Shown here: positions 8,449-18,244 of the stretch, piece after piece
How the letters are laid out: every line of letters begins with the position of its first letter
Numbering within the stretch: position 1 is the stretch's first letter
Assembly (NCBI GenBank): GCA_016926235.1
Contig: JAFGOZ010000602.1
Location: forward strand, 1-63,174
Source of the DNA: Bacteroidales bacterium
Lineage (GTDB): Bacteria; Bacteroidota; Bacteroidia; Bacteroidales; UBA10428
Direction: 5' to 3'
DNA: 63,174 bases
Notes under the pieces: generated by a model
Database searches by the model: none
Seen by the model: the letters and a program-made list of their open reading frames with translations, nothing else
Told to the model about the DNA's origin: nothing
Position numbers and translations under genes: made by a program

Positions 8449-11109
8449 CTATAAACCGAATCTGTAAGAGAATTTTATCAGGAATACATCGTATGGGTAT
8501 GTCTTTCGGATTAAATCTCCCGAATCGTCTGTAAATGAATATGTTCCAATATTTTTGTGTTTGTTTCTGTTTTGCGACCATACAAGGTAAAGCGAAGATC
8601 CGGGTTGGTATTCCCAACGCAAGACAAAGTTTGAATTAAAGTCCATCACATTAAAATTGGGATTACCAAACGAATAATCATCATTTTCATCCTTATCCTC
8701 ATCAGCAAAGTACAGGTTTTCATCTTCTGTTATTTCATTGCGCACGAATTCATCGCCATAGCTAATATACCTGTCTTTGTACTCTTCTGCTTTGGGATTT
8801 GAGATGTATTTAAAATCATCGTATTTGCCTGCTGAGATAAAGGGCATGGCGTAAAACTGTATAGTAAAATCGGGACTTAAGTTATAAGTGAATCTAAAAG
8901 TCATAGCAGTAGTTTTCTGATTTAAAGTACCCCTGATATATCGCTCAGAATCAATAGAATCTATATCCACTGTTCCAACATATGCTATTTCGTCGTAGTT
9001 TGTACTGTACGATGGTTCCATCGAGAGCCTGAAGGCATCCGAAATCTGTAGTTCTGCACTGAGTGCATAATTTCTGCTTTTAGCAGTTCTGTAATCTCTC
9101 CAGCCTCCGCTGTACATGGCAACAAAACGTACTTTTTTGCGTGTGTCAGTACCCACATGGCCCCAATAATTTGTATAGCCATCATAGACTAATGCAGGCC
9201 CGCCTCTTAAGGTTTCTGTTGAAATTGAATTTCCATCGCGGGAGATTCCAAAGCCTGTGCACCAATAGTTTTTATACTGAACGTGCCCGTTGATGTTACC
9301 GCCGTGGTATCTGTGTCCGAGATCGTAGGTTAAACCTACCCACTGATTCACATTAATGTTTGCATTTCTGAAAAACAAGAAAGGTTCTGTTTGATTGAAA
9401 CCTACCCACACTACCTCCATAATTTCGTCGTTACGGCGCATGAAGCCAACATCGTTAAGGTTTAAACCCGGCGATCGCCAGGTAAGCCAGGTAATAAAGC
9501 TAAACTTTCCATTTCCGTTTTTCCCGGCAGCAAGAGTTCCGCCAAAGCCTTCCAGAGAGGTGCGATTTGAATCTACACTAAGATTCTTTGCATCGGGTCT
9601 TTGAAAATAATGCGGCGAACTTGTTTGCAGTCTGGTAATAGCTTCCTTGCTACCGTTAACCTGGCTGAATACTGCATTAAAATCAACATAATATGTTTTA
9701 TCCTTCCAGTGGTGCCTGAAGTTTATTCCTCCTGTATAGGCATCATTTATCATATTGCCCCTAAGACTCTCTGTTGACAGATTTCTGTTGGTTGAGGTAA
9801 TCATACCGCCAAGCTGGGTGTTTGATTGGTTCAAATCTTTCTCTACCCGGGCAACAAAATAATTTGTCAGGGGTTCAACAATCTGTTCTCTGCGTTCGCC
9901 TGCATCATCGATATTGGCATTTTCTTCCTGGGTAAGGCTTTCCATAATTCCTATTGATAAGCCTTTTGGTGTTTTGCCCGTGAGCTTAAATGCACCTAAA
10001 ATGGTTGTGTTATCGGGAATTTTTGCGTATTCTCCGCTATCGGGTTCAAAATCGGGATACTGTGTAGGCCTTCTCCCAATGCGCCTTGAATAAAATAAGT
10101 TGTCTTGGGATAGCTCACTGTCGCCCATTAATACCTGGTGACTTAAAATATTTTTTCCTTCAATAAAAAAGGCTCGCTTCTCCGAAAAATAGGTTTCAAA
10201 GGTTGTAAGATTTACTTCCGAAGGATCTGCTTCAACCTGACCAAAATCGGGATTCAAAGTAAAATCAAGTGTAAGATTATTGGTAATACCAATTTTTCCA
10301 TCCAAACCCACCGATGGGCTGAAATCTCTGCCATCGGCAAAAGGATTACTGCTTTGTCTCTGGTAGCTTTCGTATTTAGCAACAGCATAGGGGGTAAGAT
10401 CTTTTTGTTTTTTTGGAATGATATTTTTAATGCCGGTTAGTTCGCCAAAATTATGAACATAACCCGATGCAGTTGGTGAGATAAATTTCCATGATGAACG
10501 TTCATCTTTTCTGAATATGTAACGATTAACCTGCAAGCCCCAAACATATTCGTCGTTTTTGCCGAACCTAAGTTGGGTAAGGGGAATTCTCATTTCTGCA
10601 ACCCATCCTTCATTATCGATACTGGTTTTAACGTACCAGATTGGATCCCAGTTTGAATCCCAGTTTCCGTTGTTAGTTACCGCTTCATCGCCTTTTACAC
10701 CGGCAGCGCTTACACTAAATGAAAAAGCAGTGAGTTTGTCGTGATAGCTGTCAAAAATTATTTCAACTAAATCGCCACTGAATTCATCTCTTCTTGACAT
10801 TCTTTTCTCAATGCTGTCAGGAGCACTGTCAAGAGCTTTAATGGCAACGTATAAATTATCGTTGTCGTAAAGGATTTTAAATTTTGTCTGTTGCGAAGGT
10901 TCTTTTTGTTCGTATGGATAGACCTGTGTGAAATTATCTTCCCATTCAATATCATTCCAGGTATTTTCCGATAAAATACCATCGATATGGGGTGGGGTAG
11001 AGCTTATTTGTCTGGTTTCGTATGATTTTTGCTGAGCAAGAATATAATTTGGAAATATCAAGCAAAACAAAAGAATTAGGTTTACAATCTTAGGTTTAAG
11101 GTTAAGCAT
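8449..11109 (-). CDS. DUF5916 outer-membrane protein with carbohydrate-binding-like N-terminus
   Basis: The 886-residue protein starts with a signal peptide (MLNLKPKIVNLILLFCLIFPNYILAQ). A family 9 carbohydrate-binding-like beta domain follows (about 38-220; PPHIDGILSENTWNDI, LYVAIKALDS and DLVEIIFDSYHD). Then comes the DUF5916 region with the hallmark DFTLNPDFGQVEADPSEVNLT and FFSEKRAFFIEG, and a long barrel-like C-terminal half ending in SYRFGL. DUF5916 proteins are common in Bacteroidota and are predicted to be outer-membrane barrels of unknown substrate. A -7-like TATTTTTG lies upstream at 11161-11154 on the minus strand with no clear -33 box. Confidence 0.85.
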   Translation of the reverse strand: MLNLKPKIVNLILLFCLIFPNYILAQQKSYETRQISSTPPHIDGILSENTWNDIEWEDNFTQVYPYEQKEPSQQTKFKILYDNDNLYVAIKALDSAPDSIEKRMSRRDEFSGDLVEIIFDSYHDKLTAFSFSVSAAGVKGDEAVTNNGNWDSNWDPIWYVKTSIDNEGWVAEMRIPLTQLRFGKNDEYVWGLQVNRYIFRKDERSSWKFISPTASGYVHNFGELTGIKNIIPKKQKDLTPYAVAKYESYQRQSSNPFADGRDFSPSVGLDGKIGITNNLTLDFTLNPDFGQVEADPSEVNLTTFETYFSEKRAFFIEGKNILSHQVLMGDSELSQDNLFYSRRIGRRPTQYPDFEPDSGEYAKIPDNTTILGAFKLTGKTPKGLSIGIMESLTQEENANIDDAGERREQIVEPLTNYFVARVEKDLNQSNTQLGGMITSTNRNLSTESLRGNMINDAYTGGINFRHHWKDKTYYVDFNAVFSQVNGSKEAITRLQTSSPHYFQRPDAKNLSVDSNRTSLEGFGGTLAAGKNGNGKFSFITWLTWRSPGLNLNDVGFMRRNDEIMEVVWVGFNQTEPFLFFRNANINVNQWVGLTYDLGHRYHGGNINGHVQYKNYWCTGFGISRDGNSISTETLRGGPALVYDGYTNYWGHVGTDTRKKVRFVAMYSGGWRDYRTAKSRNYALSAELQISDAFRLSMEPSYSTNYDEIAYVGTVDIDSIDSERYIRGTLNQKTTAMTFRFTYNLSPDFTIQFYAMPFISAGKYDDFKYISNPKAEEYKDRYISYGDEFVRNEITEDENLYFADEDKDENDDYSFGNPNFNVMDFNSNFVLRWEYQPGSSLYLVWSQNRNKHKNIGTYSFTDDSGDLIRKTYPYDVFLIKFSYRFGL

Positions 11110-11262
11110 TACCTGGATGATTAAAGTTTTATCTGTTTTATCATGAATCGCGCCAAAAATATGTAATATAAAATAAATCAGCGCTATAGTTATATTTTAA
11201 TTTTGAATTTATGTATAAGTGCGTACATCATATGTACGAATACGAACGCTGGAATTCTATAA

Positions 11263-12309
11263 TCATTTTACAATAAATCCTCCGCCAAGAAGTAAGTCAT
11301 TATAGTAGAAAACTGCTGGTTGTCCGGGAGCAATTGCCCAGGCCGGATTTTCCAGTTCAACCTGAATAATCCCATCTTCTTTGAGTGAAAGTTTTGTGGA
11401 ACCTTCAGGATTCCACCCAAAACCCCTGATTTTGGTTTTTATTTCTGTGTTGGAAAGGGCAAATTCTTTATCAACGAACTTGAATCTGTCAATCTCAAAA
11501 CTACTGTGCCACAGCAATTCTTTAGGTCCTGCAACAAGTTTGTTTTCAGCAGGATTCACAGATAATACATACCTTTCAATTCCGTCAAAAAATTCGATAT
11601 TTTTTTTCTGTCCAACAGTGTAATAAATGTAGCCCTTATGTCTGCCTATCAGGTTTCCTTGTATGTCCATTACCTTACCTGTAGAGATATTCAGGCATTC
11701 AGGAATAAACTTTTTTAAAAGTTCATTGTATGATAATTTATTAGCAAAACACAGTCCCATACTTTCCTTTTGTGTAAGCAGATTGATTAGTCCCAACTCT
11801 TTTGCTATTTTGCGGGTATGTTCCTTGGTTATTTTCCCAAGTGGCGAATGAATCATCTCTATAATTTCCTGATCAAGCCCCCACAAAAAGTACGATTGGT
11901 CTTTTTTGTCATCATTACCGGCTTTAAGAAACCATTTTTCTTTCCATTTGGTTTTTTGTATGTAATGACCGGTAGCTATCATCACTGCTCCCAGTTTTTT
12001 TGCCTGATCTTTCAGGATTTTCCACTTAAATTCCGGATTGCAAAAAGCACAAGGACTGGGAGAAAGACCTGCAAGATGCTCGTGCACAAAATAGGCTATT
12101 ACAGAGTCGTTGAACTCTTTCTCTGCATGAATAATTTCAATTGGAATACCTGTTTTGTCTGCAATGAAGTTAAGTCTCTCTACTTCCTCCGAATTAATTG
12201 TAGTGGTAACAATATGAACGCCAACAACTTCATAACCTTCAGCTTTAAGCAGGCTGGCTGTAACAGCGCTGTCGACTCCACCACTAATACCAACAACAAT
12301 CTTAGGCAT
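11263..12309 (-). CDS. mnmA: tRNA 2-thiouridine(34) synthase MnmA
   Basis: MnmA adenylates U34 of certain tRNAs and inserts sulfur relayed by an upstream persulfide carrier. The 348-residue protein has the PP-loop GISGGVDSAV (about 7-16), the catalytic cysteine in SPCAFCNPEFKW (C87 and C90) and the second catalytic cysteine in MGLCFAN (C187). GHY (about 114-116) and the central KDQSYFLW motif are also present. The C-terminal beta domain keeps the usual APGQPAVFY segment. It begins 11 bases after the DUF4249 gene ends and so appears to be the last gene of that operon. It is slightly short for the family (about 360). Confidence 0.88.
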   Translation of the reverse strand: MPKIVVGISGGVDSAVTASLLKAEGYEVVGVHIVTTTINSEEVERLNFIADKTGIPIEIIHAEKEFNDSVIAYFVHEHLAGLSPSPCAFCNPEFKWKILKDQAKKLGAVMIATGHYIQKTKWKEKWFLKAGNDDKKDQSYFLWGLDQEIIEMIHSPLGKITKEHTRKIAKELGLINLLTQKESMGLCFANKLSYNELLKKFIPECLNISTGKVMDIQGNLIGRHKGYIYYTVGQKKNIEFFDGIERYVLSVNPAENKLVAGPKELLWHSSFEIDRFKFVDKEFALSNTEIKTKIRGFGWNPEGSTKLSLKEDGIIQVELENPAWAIAPGQPAVFYYNDLLLGGGFIVK

Positions 12310-12320
12310 TCAATTAATTC

Positions 12321-13118
12321 TTAGTTCAAATTTAGAACAGCCCTGTTTAATGCTCCAAATACCCCATAGCCACCTTCAACTTCGCTGAATGAAACTTTGT
12401 ACTTATTAAAGTTCAACGAAGTATTCGAACTTAAGTAATAATTGGCCAGGTGATAATCGTAACTATAAATTACAACAGAATCAATTGCAAAATGGTTCTG
12501 AATTTCAATAGAAGTATTTTGATTTTTTGAGGTTGGAAGCCTTACTATACCGGTTGTTATGCCGGAAGAATAGCTGTAAATATCGAACATATAGATACTT
12601 GAATCTGAAGCCAGTTCGAAAAATATTTGCTTATCGGTTTCTTTAAGAGAACCCGGAATCAGCTGAGCATGGTTAGGAACAATGGTTTGAGCAGTTAATA
12701 CAGGTAAATCGGGGTGGTAACATTCTATGTTAAGTACATCTCCTGCATTAGGCCTGAAATTGCCCGAAGGCCTGTAGTTTGTCTGTGAGAATATATTCTC
12801 GGAATTTGTAAGGTAAAAACCGTAAGATTCAGATTCAAAAGGCGAGTGAAAAAGTTCAACAATAATCTCAATGGTATCTACAAATATGCTATCCTCAAAA
12901 TCGTTAGCAGGGACAACTTTCTGAACTTCGACAAAGGAGTTGTTATAAGCCATGGTTGAATCTGTTCTAATCACACCAAAAATATTTAGTCCCGGAACAA
13001 AGCTGTCTTCATCAAATTTTGGCTGATAGGGCACACCCAGGTAAAAGTCTACCATTTTATTGCACGAAGTTAAGGTGAGGAGAAAAAGCAGAGATAATAT
13101 GCAGAATCTGGATCTCAT
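12321..13118 (-). CDS. DUF4249 lipoprotein, receptor partner
   Basis: The 265-residue protein has a lipoprotein signal, with LLFLLTLTSC giving Cys 19 as the likely lipidated residue. It belongs to DUF4249, a family encoded next to TonB-dependent receptors throughout Bacteroidota. The gene lies 6 bases downstream of a TonB-receptor gene and 11 bases upstream of mnmA. The protein probably sits at the outer membrane as an accessory of that receptor. The family's biochemical role is unknown. It is near the short end of the family. Confidence 0.75.
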   Translation of the reverse strand: MRSRFCILSLLFLLTLTSCNKMVDFYLGVPYQPKFDEDSFVPGLNIFGVIRTDSTMAYNNSFVEVQKVVPANDFEDSIFVDTIEIIVELFHSPFESESYGFYLTNSENIFSQTNYRPSGNFRPNAGDVLNIECYHPDLPVLTAQTIVPNHAQLIPGSLKETDKQIFFELASDSSIYMFDIYSYSSGITTGIVRLPTSKNQNTSIEIQNHFAIDSVVIYSYDYHLANYYLSSNTSLNFNKYKVSFSEVEGGYGVFGALNRAVLNLN

Positions 13119-13124
13119 AGGACA

Positions 13125-15503
13125 TTAAAACTTTAAAGTATAACTAAAACCTACTTGTGGATAATAGTTTGAGCCAAATGGCAAATACTTGTTCTCAAAT
13201 CTTGGAATACCACTGGTTGGAATATACATATCAATATTCCGGTATAAAAAGAGAATATTGCGAATAGAAATGCTGACAAATGATTCATCGGCACGAAGAA
13301 AGTTTGCCAAATCTTTACCGAAGCCACTTGTTAACCTTCTTTTTATACCTAAATCGAGAGAGATTATGGGGGGCATGCGGGCATTATTCTTTTTGTCGGT
13401 TGTCCACATGGGGAAGTACGATGTTTCATTCGATGCCGGATTATAATAGAAATAGCTTTCCATGGTGGTTTCGATACTTCTTTTTGAGCCAGACAAAAAT
13501 ACAAAGGAGCCATTGAGAGCAAAATCTGTTGTTAGTTGAACGCTGCCCACAGCTTTAATTGCATGGGGTCTGTTATATTCAAACACATATTCTTCTCCGT
13601 TGTTTATTAACGAATTATTATATTGCCTTTTGGCTGCTGAATAGGTATAGGAAGCCCACCCCGAGATATTCCTGTATTTTCCCTCAATTGTCAGTTCCAG
13701 TCCATAGGCATAACCGGTTCCTTCTTTAAGCTTATTTGAGAATCCAACCAGGTTATTCATATCAAAGGCATACACATTAGGCATATCTTTATAGTACGAG
13801 TCAAGACTTAACAACAGCGTATTTGTAATTCTCTTCTCAAAACCAATAATGTAATGGGTAGCTTTTGTAGGTTCAAGGTTTTTTAGCGGATAATAGTAAT
13901 CAACTATCTGGTTCATTTCAAGTTCAGCAGTATTCATGCTGATAATGTACTGCAGGTAATTTCCGTATGCTGCTTTAAATTTTATTTTTCCGGGAAGATT
14001 TATATTTAGATTGATTCGGGGTTCATATTGCCAGCCCGTTTGTTGGTAGTTTGTTATTCTAAGTCCGGGACGGATACTGAAATACCGGCTAGTAAATTTA
14101 TCTTCGGCATAGGCGGCAATTAAATCAGGATACTGATGAAAATCTCCATTGTTTACTTCATTCAGGTTGATGCGATTTACAAATTCGTAGTAATTATACT
14201 CAACACCCAGCTGAAGACTATTGAAGTTGCTAATCTTAAGGTTAACACTTGACTTAATTCCGGCATCTGCAATTTTACTTTGGAGACTGTTACTCGAAGA
14301 CCAGTTCATTCTAATGGTATCCTTATTTTCTTCGGAAAATTCGAGCTTAAAATCCAGACTTGAAGAACTGCTTGAATTATGAAATGAATAATATGCCTGT
14401 GTTCTGATATACAAGCGTGGAGATACAACCAGTTTATGAATAATAGTAGATGCCCTGTTTACCCAGTTTATTCTTTGTTTTAAAATAAAGTTGTCGTAAA
14501 AATCTATTTCATCGAAAGTATTGCCAATATACTTAAAGAAGGTATTAAAATTATACCCCATATAATCTTTTGATTCGAAATATTTGAAAGTTAATCGGTT
14601 GCGGTCGTTTATTCTGTTGGTGTACGAAAGATTGATATCGTAGAAATAATTTTCATTGCTAAACATAAAGTTGTAGGGTATATCGTATAGATATCTTCCG
14701 GCAATAGTCATGGAGGCGTTTTTTCCTGCCGGAAATTCAAGAAATGCCTTACTGAAATAGGAACTTGGCTCTATTTCTCCATGCAATTCATTTACATTTC
14801 CGTCTTTTGTGCTAATGTACATGAAGGATGAGTTTCTGCCACCGAATTCTGCGCCATATCCACCCACCAGCAAGTCGACATTCTTAATGGTTTGTGTATT
14901 GAAAATTCCTGAATTAATGCTTGCGTGGTATGGATTGTAAATCATAACTCCATCGAGTAAAACACCATTTTCGCCGGGGTCACCTCCGCGTACCGAGTAT
15001 AAAGGAGAATAGGGCTCTGTTCGTTCAATTCCGGGAAGGTATTTGATGGCGGCAAAAACATCTTTCCCTGCTGTTGGAATTGATTGGATCATTTGCGGAG
15101 TTAGCGAGATATGGCTTGTTTCAATGCTGGGATCGCCAACCATATCGGGTTTAACCGACACAATGGTTACCTGGTCGAGGCTAAAGGGTGCTTGTTCCAG
15201 TTTAGTTTCGGGAAGTACATACCCTTTTTTTTCGATATTTATATCTATTTGTTTTGTTGTATAACCAATGTGAGATATGGAAAGAGTGTAATTACCGCTT
15301 TTAAGGCCGGTAATGATAAAATAACCATATTTATCGGCTACCACAGCTTTATTTTCTTTTTCGATTTGAACAGTAGCACCAATAAGGGTTTCTCTGGAGT
15401 CTTTATCGGTAATGTACCCAGAAACTGAGTAATTTTGTGCTATTAGAATGCCCGGGACGAGTATTAAAATTTGTAAGGCCGATATTTTTAAAATCTTTCC
15501 CAT
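13125..15503 (-). CDS. TonB-dependent receptor with regulatory-like domain
   Basis: The 792-residue outer-membrane receptor has a signal peptide (MGKILKISALQILILVPGILIAQ) and a carboxypeptidase-regulatory-like domain (about 25-110, ISHIGYTTKQIDINIE). The plug follows (about 135-235, YSVRGGDPGENGVLLDGV and GGYGAEFGGRNSS), then a barrel ending in VGFSYTLKF. It lies 4 bases downstream of an exported protein of unknown function and 6 bases upstream of the DUF4249 lipoprotein. The receptor plus DUF4249 arrangement is common in this phylum; the ligand is unknown. Confidence 0.88.
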   Translation of the reverse strand: MGKILKISALQILILVPGILIAQNYSVSGYITDKDSRETLIGATVQIEKENKAVVADKYGYFIITGLKSGNYTLSISHIGYTTKQIDINIEKKGYVLPETKLEQAPFSLDQVTIVSVKPDMVGDPSIETSHISLTPQMIQSIPTAGKDVFAAIKYLPGIERTEPYSPLYSVRGGDPGENGVLLDGVMIYNPYHASINSGIFNTQTIKNVDLLVGGYGAEFGGRNSSFMYISTKDGNVNELHGEIEPSSYFSKAFLEFPAGKNASMTIAGRYLYDIPYNFMFSNENYFYDINLSYTNRINDRNRLTFKYFESKDYMGYNFNTFFKYIGNTFDEIDFYDNFILKQRINWVNRASTIIHKLVVSPRLYIRTQAYYSFHNSSSSSSLDFKLEFSEENKDTIRMNWSSSNSLQSKIADAGIKSSVNLKISNFNSLQLGVEYNYYEFVNRINLNEVNNGDFHQYPDLIAAYAEDKFTSRYFSIRPGLRITNYQQTGWQYEPRINLNINLPGKIKFKAAYGNYLQYIISMNTAELEMNQIVDYYYPLKNLEPTKATHYIIGFEKRITNTLLLSLDSYYKDMPNVYAFDMNNLVGFSNKLKEGTGYAYGLELTIEGKYRNISGWASYTYSAAKRQYNNSLINNGEEYVFEYNRPHAIKAVGSVQLTTDFALNGSFVFLSGSKRSIETTMESYFYYNPASNETSYFPMWTTDKKNNARMPPIISLDLGIKRRLTSGFGKDLANFLRADESFVSISIRNILFLYRNIDMYIPTSGIPRFENKYLPFGSNYYPQVGFSYTLKF

Positions 15504-15507
15504 TTAT

Positions 15508-16548
15508 TTAAAATTTATATCCACAACTTAAACTTAGTCCAAGTTGAAATCCTAGTGGATATTCCACCATATAATACATGTTCTCAAATACTCCAAACTT
15601 AAATATTAAGCCATTTCTGTTAAGAGGTTCATAAACGATGTTCTGATACGATGAAAGAGACAATTGTAATAATTGATATAGTTTTATCTCATCAGGATTC
15701 CTCCATTTCACAAAACCTATTAAAAAGTTTGAATTGATATCAAAATTCCAGTTTTCATTAAATCTTTTATAATAGTGTTCGGCTTTTCTGCCCATTGCAA
15801 ATAGTTCAAAATCACTTGCGCTCTGATACCTGACCATTTTACTTAAAAACCAGTGTGTTGAATTTGTCTCGGGTCTGGAGAAATATATTTCTCCGTCAAG
15901 TTGCCAGAAGTCGATACTTATTACTCCGCTTGTGATAATGTTAAAATATTTTGGCCGTTTAAATTCTTGCGTTAACAGATTTTCAGGTTTATCATTTCCT
16001 GTCTGAGCAAAGGTGGATACCTGAAGCATATCAAGCTTAAACTGTTGGTGCCATAGGGGTAATAATTCTTCGTAAACTGCAGTTTGAGAAGCTTTTTTAT
16101 TTCTCGGCTGGTGTTCGAAATTGTAGGCAAGAGTACCAAGAAACTGTGAACTGTCGGTTGAGCATTTATATACGGGAAAATTGGCAATCAGAATGTGTTG
16201 CTTAAGCAGAAAACCATCGTAATGTTCAATATGAAACTGGTCGATTTCCAGGTTTAGTTCGTTTTTGCAACTTGTACCCGACTTGGTTAGTAAGCTCTTA
16301 TTTAGAGGTTTGTTAAGACAAATTGCCTGTTCAACAGGGATAAGTATATATTTCTTCTTCTGGGAGTAGCCCAAAGCCTTCTCGTTGATTTTTCTGTTGT
16401 CTGTAATATTCTTAAAACAGAAATTTACAGGGATAAGGGAATCCGGTGTAAAATCAATAAATATTGTATCGGTTGTGATATTCTGGGAATATAGCCTTAT
16501 CGAAAAAATCAGGGTGAGTAATAATGTTAATTGATATTTAAAAGGCAT
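15508..16548 (-). CDS. Exported protein of unknown function in the receptor operon
   Basis: I do not recognise this 346-residue protein. The start is placed at 16548 because MPFKYQLTLLLTLIFSIRLYSQ is a good signal peptide; an ATG eleven codons earlier (16581) would bury it. The mature part is rich in beta-type and aromatic residues and ends QLGLSLSCGYKF, a closing aromatic as in outer-membrane barrels. It has two cysteines in the N-terminal third (NFCF, QAICLN). It is the first gene of a tight operon with the receptor (4-base gap), DUF4249 lipoprotein and mnmA. A third component of the receptor system is plausible. Confidence 0.65.
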   Translation of the reverse strand: MPFKYQLTLLLTLIFSIRLYSQNITTDTIFIDFTPDSLIPVNFCFKNITDNRKINEKALGYSQKKKYILIPVEQAICLNKPLNKSLLTKSGTSCKNELNLEIDQFHIEHYDGFLLKQHILIANFPVYKCSTDSSQFLGTLAYNFEHQPRNKKASQTAVYEELLPLWHQQFKLDMLQVSTFAQTGNDKPENLLTQEFKRPKYFNIITSGVISIDFWQLDGEIYFSRPETNSTHWFLSKMVRYQSASDFELFAMGRKAEHYYKRFNENWNFDINSNFLIGFVKWRNPDEIKLYQLLQLSLSSYQNIVYEPLNRNGLIFKFGVFENMYYMVEYPLGFQLGLSLSCGYKF

Positions 16549-16650
16549 ATAGGGTTTTGATTTGGATGAAATTTGAAGCAAGATAGTACATCTGCTTAAA
16601 ACAACATGACTTGAAATTTAATAAAATTTAAAATTCATATCGAAAGGAGC

Positions 16651-17820
16651 TTAGGGCTTTTTAGAAAGTAAGCTGATACGATTATGTATCTCGATACAAT
16701 ACCTGACATTATGATACATCGATTTCCAGAAGTGAATTTTTGGAATTTCACTTACCGGTTGTCCTTCACGGGAAACAGAGGTAAACCATTCACCATTACT
16801 GCAATAAAATGTGTTTTCGATATATTCAATTAGTCTTAAGGCATAGCTCAGGAAGTTTTTATCATTTGATATTTCGTACGCATTTAAACAGGCAATTGCT
16901 GTTTCGGCCTGGGGCCACCAGTCTTTTGTTGTGAAAGCAGCCTGATTATCTGAAATTACATTAAATACCCCTCCATATTGTTTATCAAAGGCTACATCAA
17001 GTACCTTTTGAGTCATTCTGACGGCTAATTCGCCAATTGCTTTTTTTTGCTCTTTGTATTTTATTACAGCTATTGAATGGTATAAAATCCACGAGATTTC
17101 CGCATTATGTCCGGCCCAGTTTTCGTTTTTCAGTTTATCCCAACCGGGACTTAAGCGGTGGTAACATTCCAGGTTTGATTTGTCGATAAACCTTTCAACA
17201 ATAATATCTACAAGTTCATTAATCTGAATTATGAGGGTTTCATTTCCGGTAAATTCATACTTTTTAACAAGAGCCTCTAAAACATGTATATGTGTTGCAA
17301 GCGCTTTGGTAAAGTTTTTCTCCTGCTTCCAGTCCCTGTCGTATCCATCCAGAAATCCACCATTATTATTGTCGTGTAATGTAAGGTTAATAAATTGCGA
17401 CAATTTTTTAAGTTCTGCTTCAACTACAGGATTTTTTGTTAGGTGAGCGTATTCAGCAAGGCCATATAAAACCGTAGCCTGCCCCATATTTACATTGTCG
17501 CTGTCGTGTATAACCTCTCCATGCATGTTTTTTGACCAATAAAAACCACCGGCCGGGTTTTTAAACTGTTCGTAAAGCGTTTTAAAGGCCAGATCTGCAA
17601 GTATTTTATATTCGTTTGTGTTGAGAAATCTGCAGGCCGCACTTGCTCCATACATTACCCGGCCTAAAAACAAACAACCCATATCAGCCTTAGTATTCGG
17701 GCTGTTGTTTATATCAATTTCAGGATAAACAGAACTTTGAGTTTCAGATATAAGATGATTCATCCAGAAGTTCATAATTCTGGTGAGTTCGGTTTTAATT
17801 CTTTCCAGGTAATAATCCAT
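16651..17820 (-). CDS. AGE-family sugar 2-epimerase, cellobiose 2-epimerase-like
   Basis: The 389-residue protein belongs to the N-acylglucosamine/cellobiose 2-epimerase family, an (alpha/alpha)6 barrel that epimerises C2 of a reducing sugar. Family residues seen are R54 in FLGRVMYGASAA, the ALATHIHVLEAL helix, GHNAEISWIL (His/Glu pair), DWWPQAETAIA (Glu), and FWKSMYHNVRYCIE (His). These positions are the catalytic and binding positions of the family. Length fits (about 390-410). The ATHIHVLEA form is nearer cellobiose 2-epimerases than renin-binding-type enzymes, but mannose 2-epimerase activity cannot be excluded. It lies 100 bases upstream of the receptor operon on the same strand and may be cotranscribed. 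Confidence 0.8.
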   Translation of the reverse strand: MDYYLERIKTELTRIMNFWMNHLISETQSSVYPEIDINNSPNTKADMGCLFLGRVMYGASAACRFLNTNEYKILADLAFKTLYEQFKNPAGGFYWSKNMHGEVIHDSDNVNMGQATVLYGLAEYAHLTKNPVVEAELKKLSQFINLTLHDNNNGGFLDGYDRDWKQEKNFTKALATHIHVLEALVKKYEFTGNETLIIQINELVDIIVERFIDKSNLECYHRLSPGWDKLKNENWAGHNAEISWILYHSIAVIKYKEQKKAIGELAVRMTQKVLDVAFDKQYGGVFNVISDNQAAFTTKDWWPQAETAIACLNAYEISNDKNFLSYALRLIEYIENTFYCSNGEWFTSVSREGQPVSEIPKIHFWKSMYHNVRYCIEIHNRISLLSKKP

Positions 17821-18244
17821 AAATATCTGAATTTGTACGTTTTATAAAAACAGATTAGGTAAGAAGTTACAAAATATTTAAATATGCTATATCTTCTTTT
17901 CTAAGAAATCAAAGGCTTTAATTATGTGTATAAAAATAAAACAGATAACTATAGTTTGGAATTTTTAATATCAACAAATGGCAAAAAACAAGGTTAACCT
18001 ATACAGGGAAAGCTGCATTAAGTATCAGAAAACACTTTATTTGTCGGGGTTTACAGGTGACTACGCAGGCAGAATTGCGTATAAATTTTTAAGTCTTGTC
18101 GGTATGTCGCCTGTGGTTTTTATTTGTTCATACATGACTTTCATATCTTTATCAAACATAAGGCCGAACCCCTAACAATTTACTGTCAAACCAAGTAAAA
18201 ATTGATATAAGTTTTTATTTTGATAGTAATTAAATGAGTGCGAT
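17821..18244. other. Intergenic region with no supported gene
   Basis: These 424 bases separate the minus-strand epimerase gene from a plus-strand coiled-coil gene and must hold both promoters. I see no hairpin, RNA gene or clear -33/-7 pair. A 65-codon open frame at 17978-18175 has no recognisable features. Confidence 0.5.

Noticed and set aside
11818..12324. 168-codon plus-strand frame opposite mnmA
   Set aside because: It is a shadow of the MnmA coding sequence, whose PP-loop and catalytic cysteines are intact on the other strand.
17978..18175. 65-codon plus-strand open frame
   Set aside because: No recognisable domain, no clear RBS, and composition is not convincing. It may be a chance frame in a spacer.
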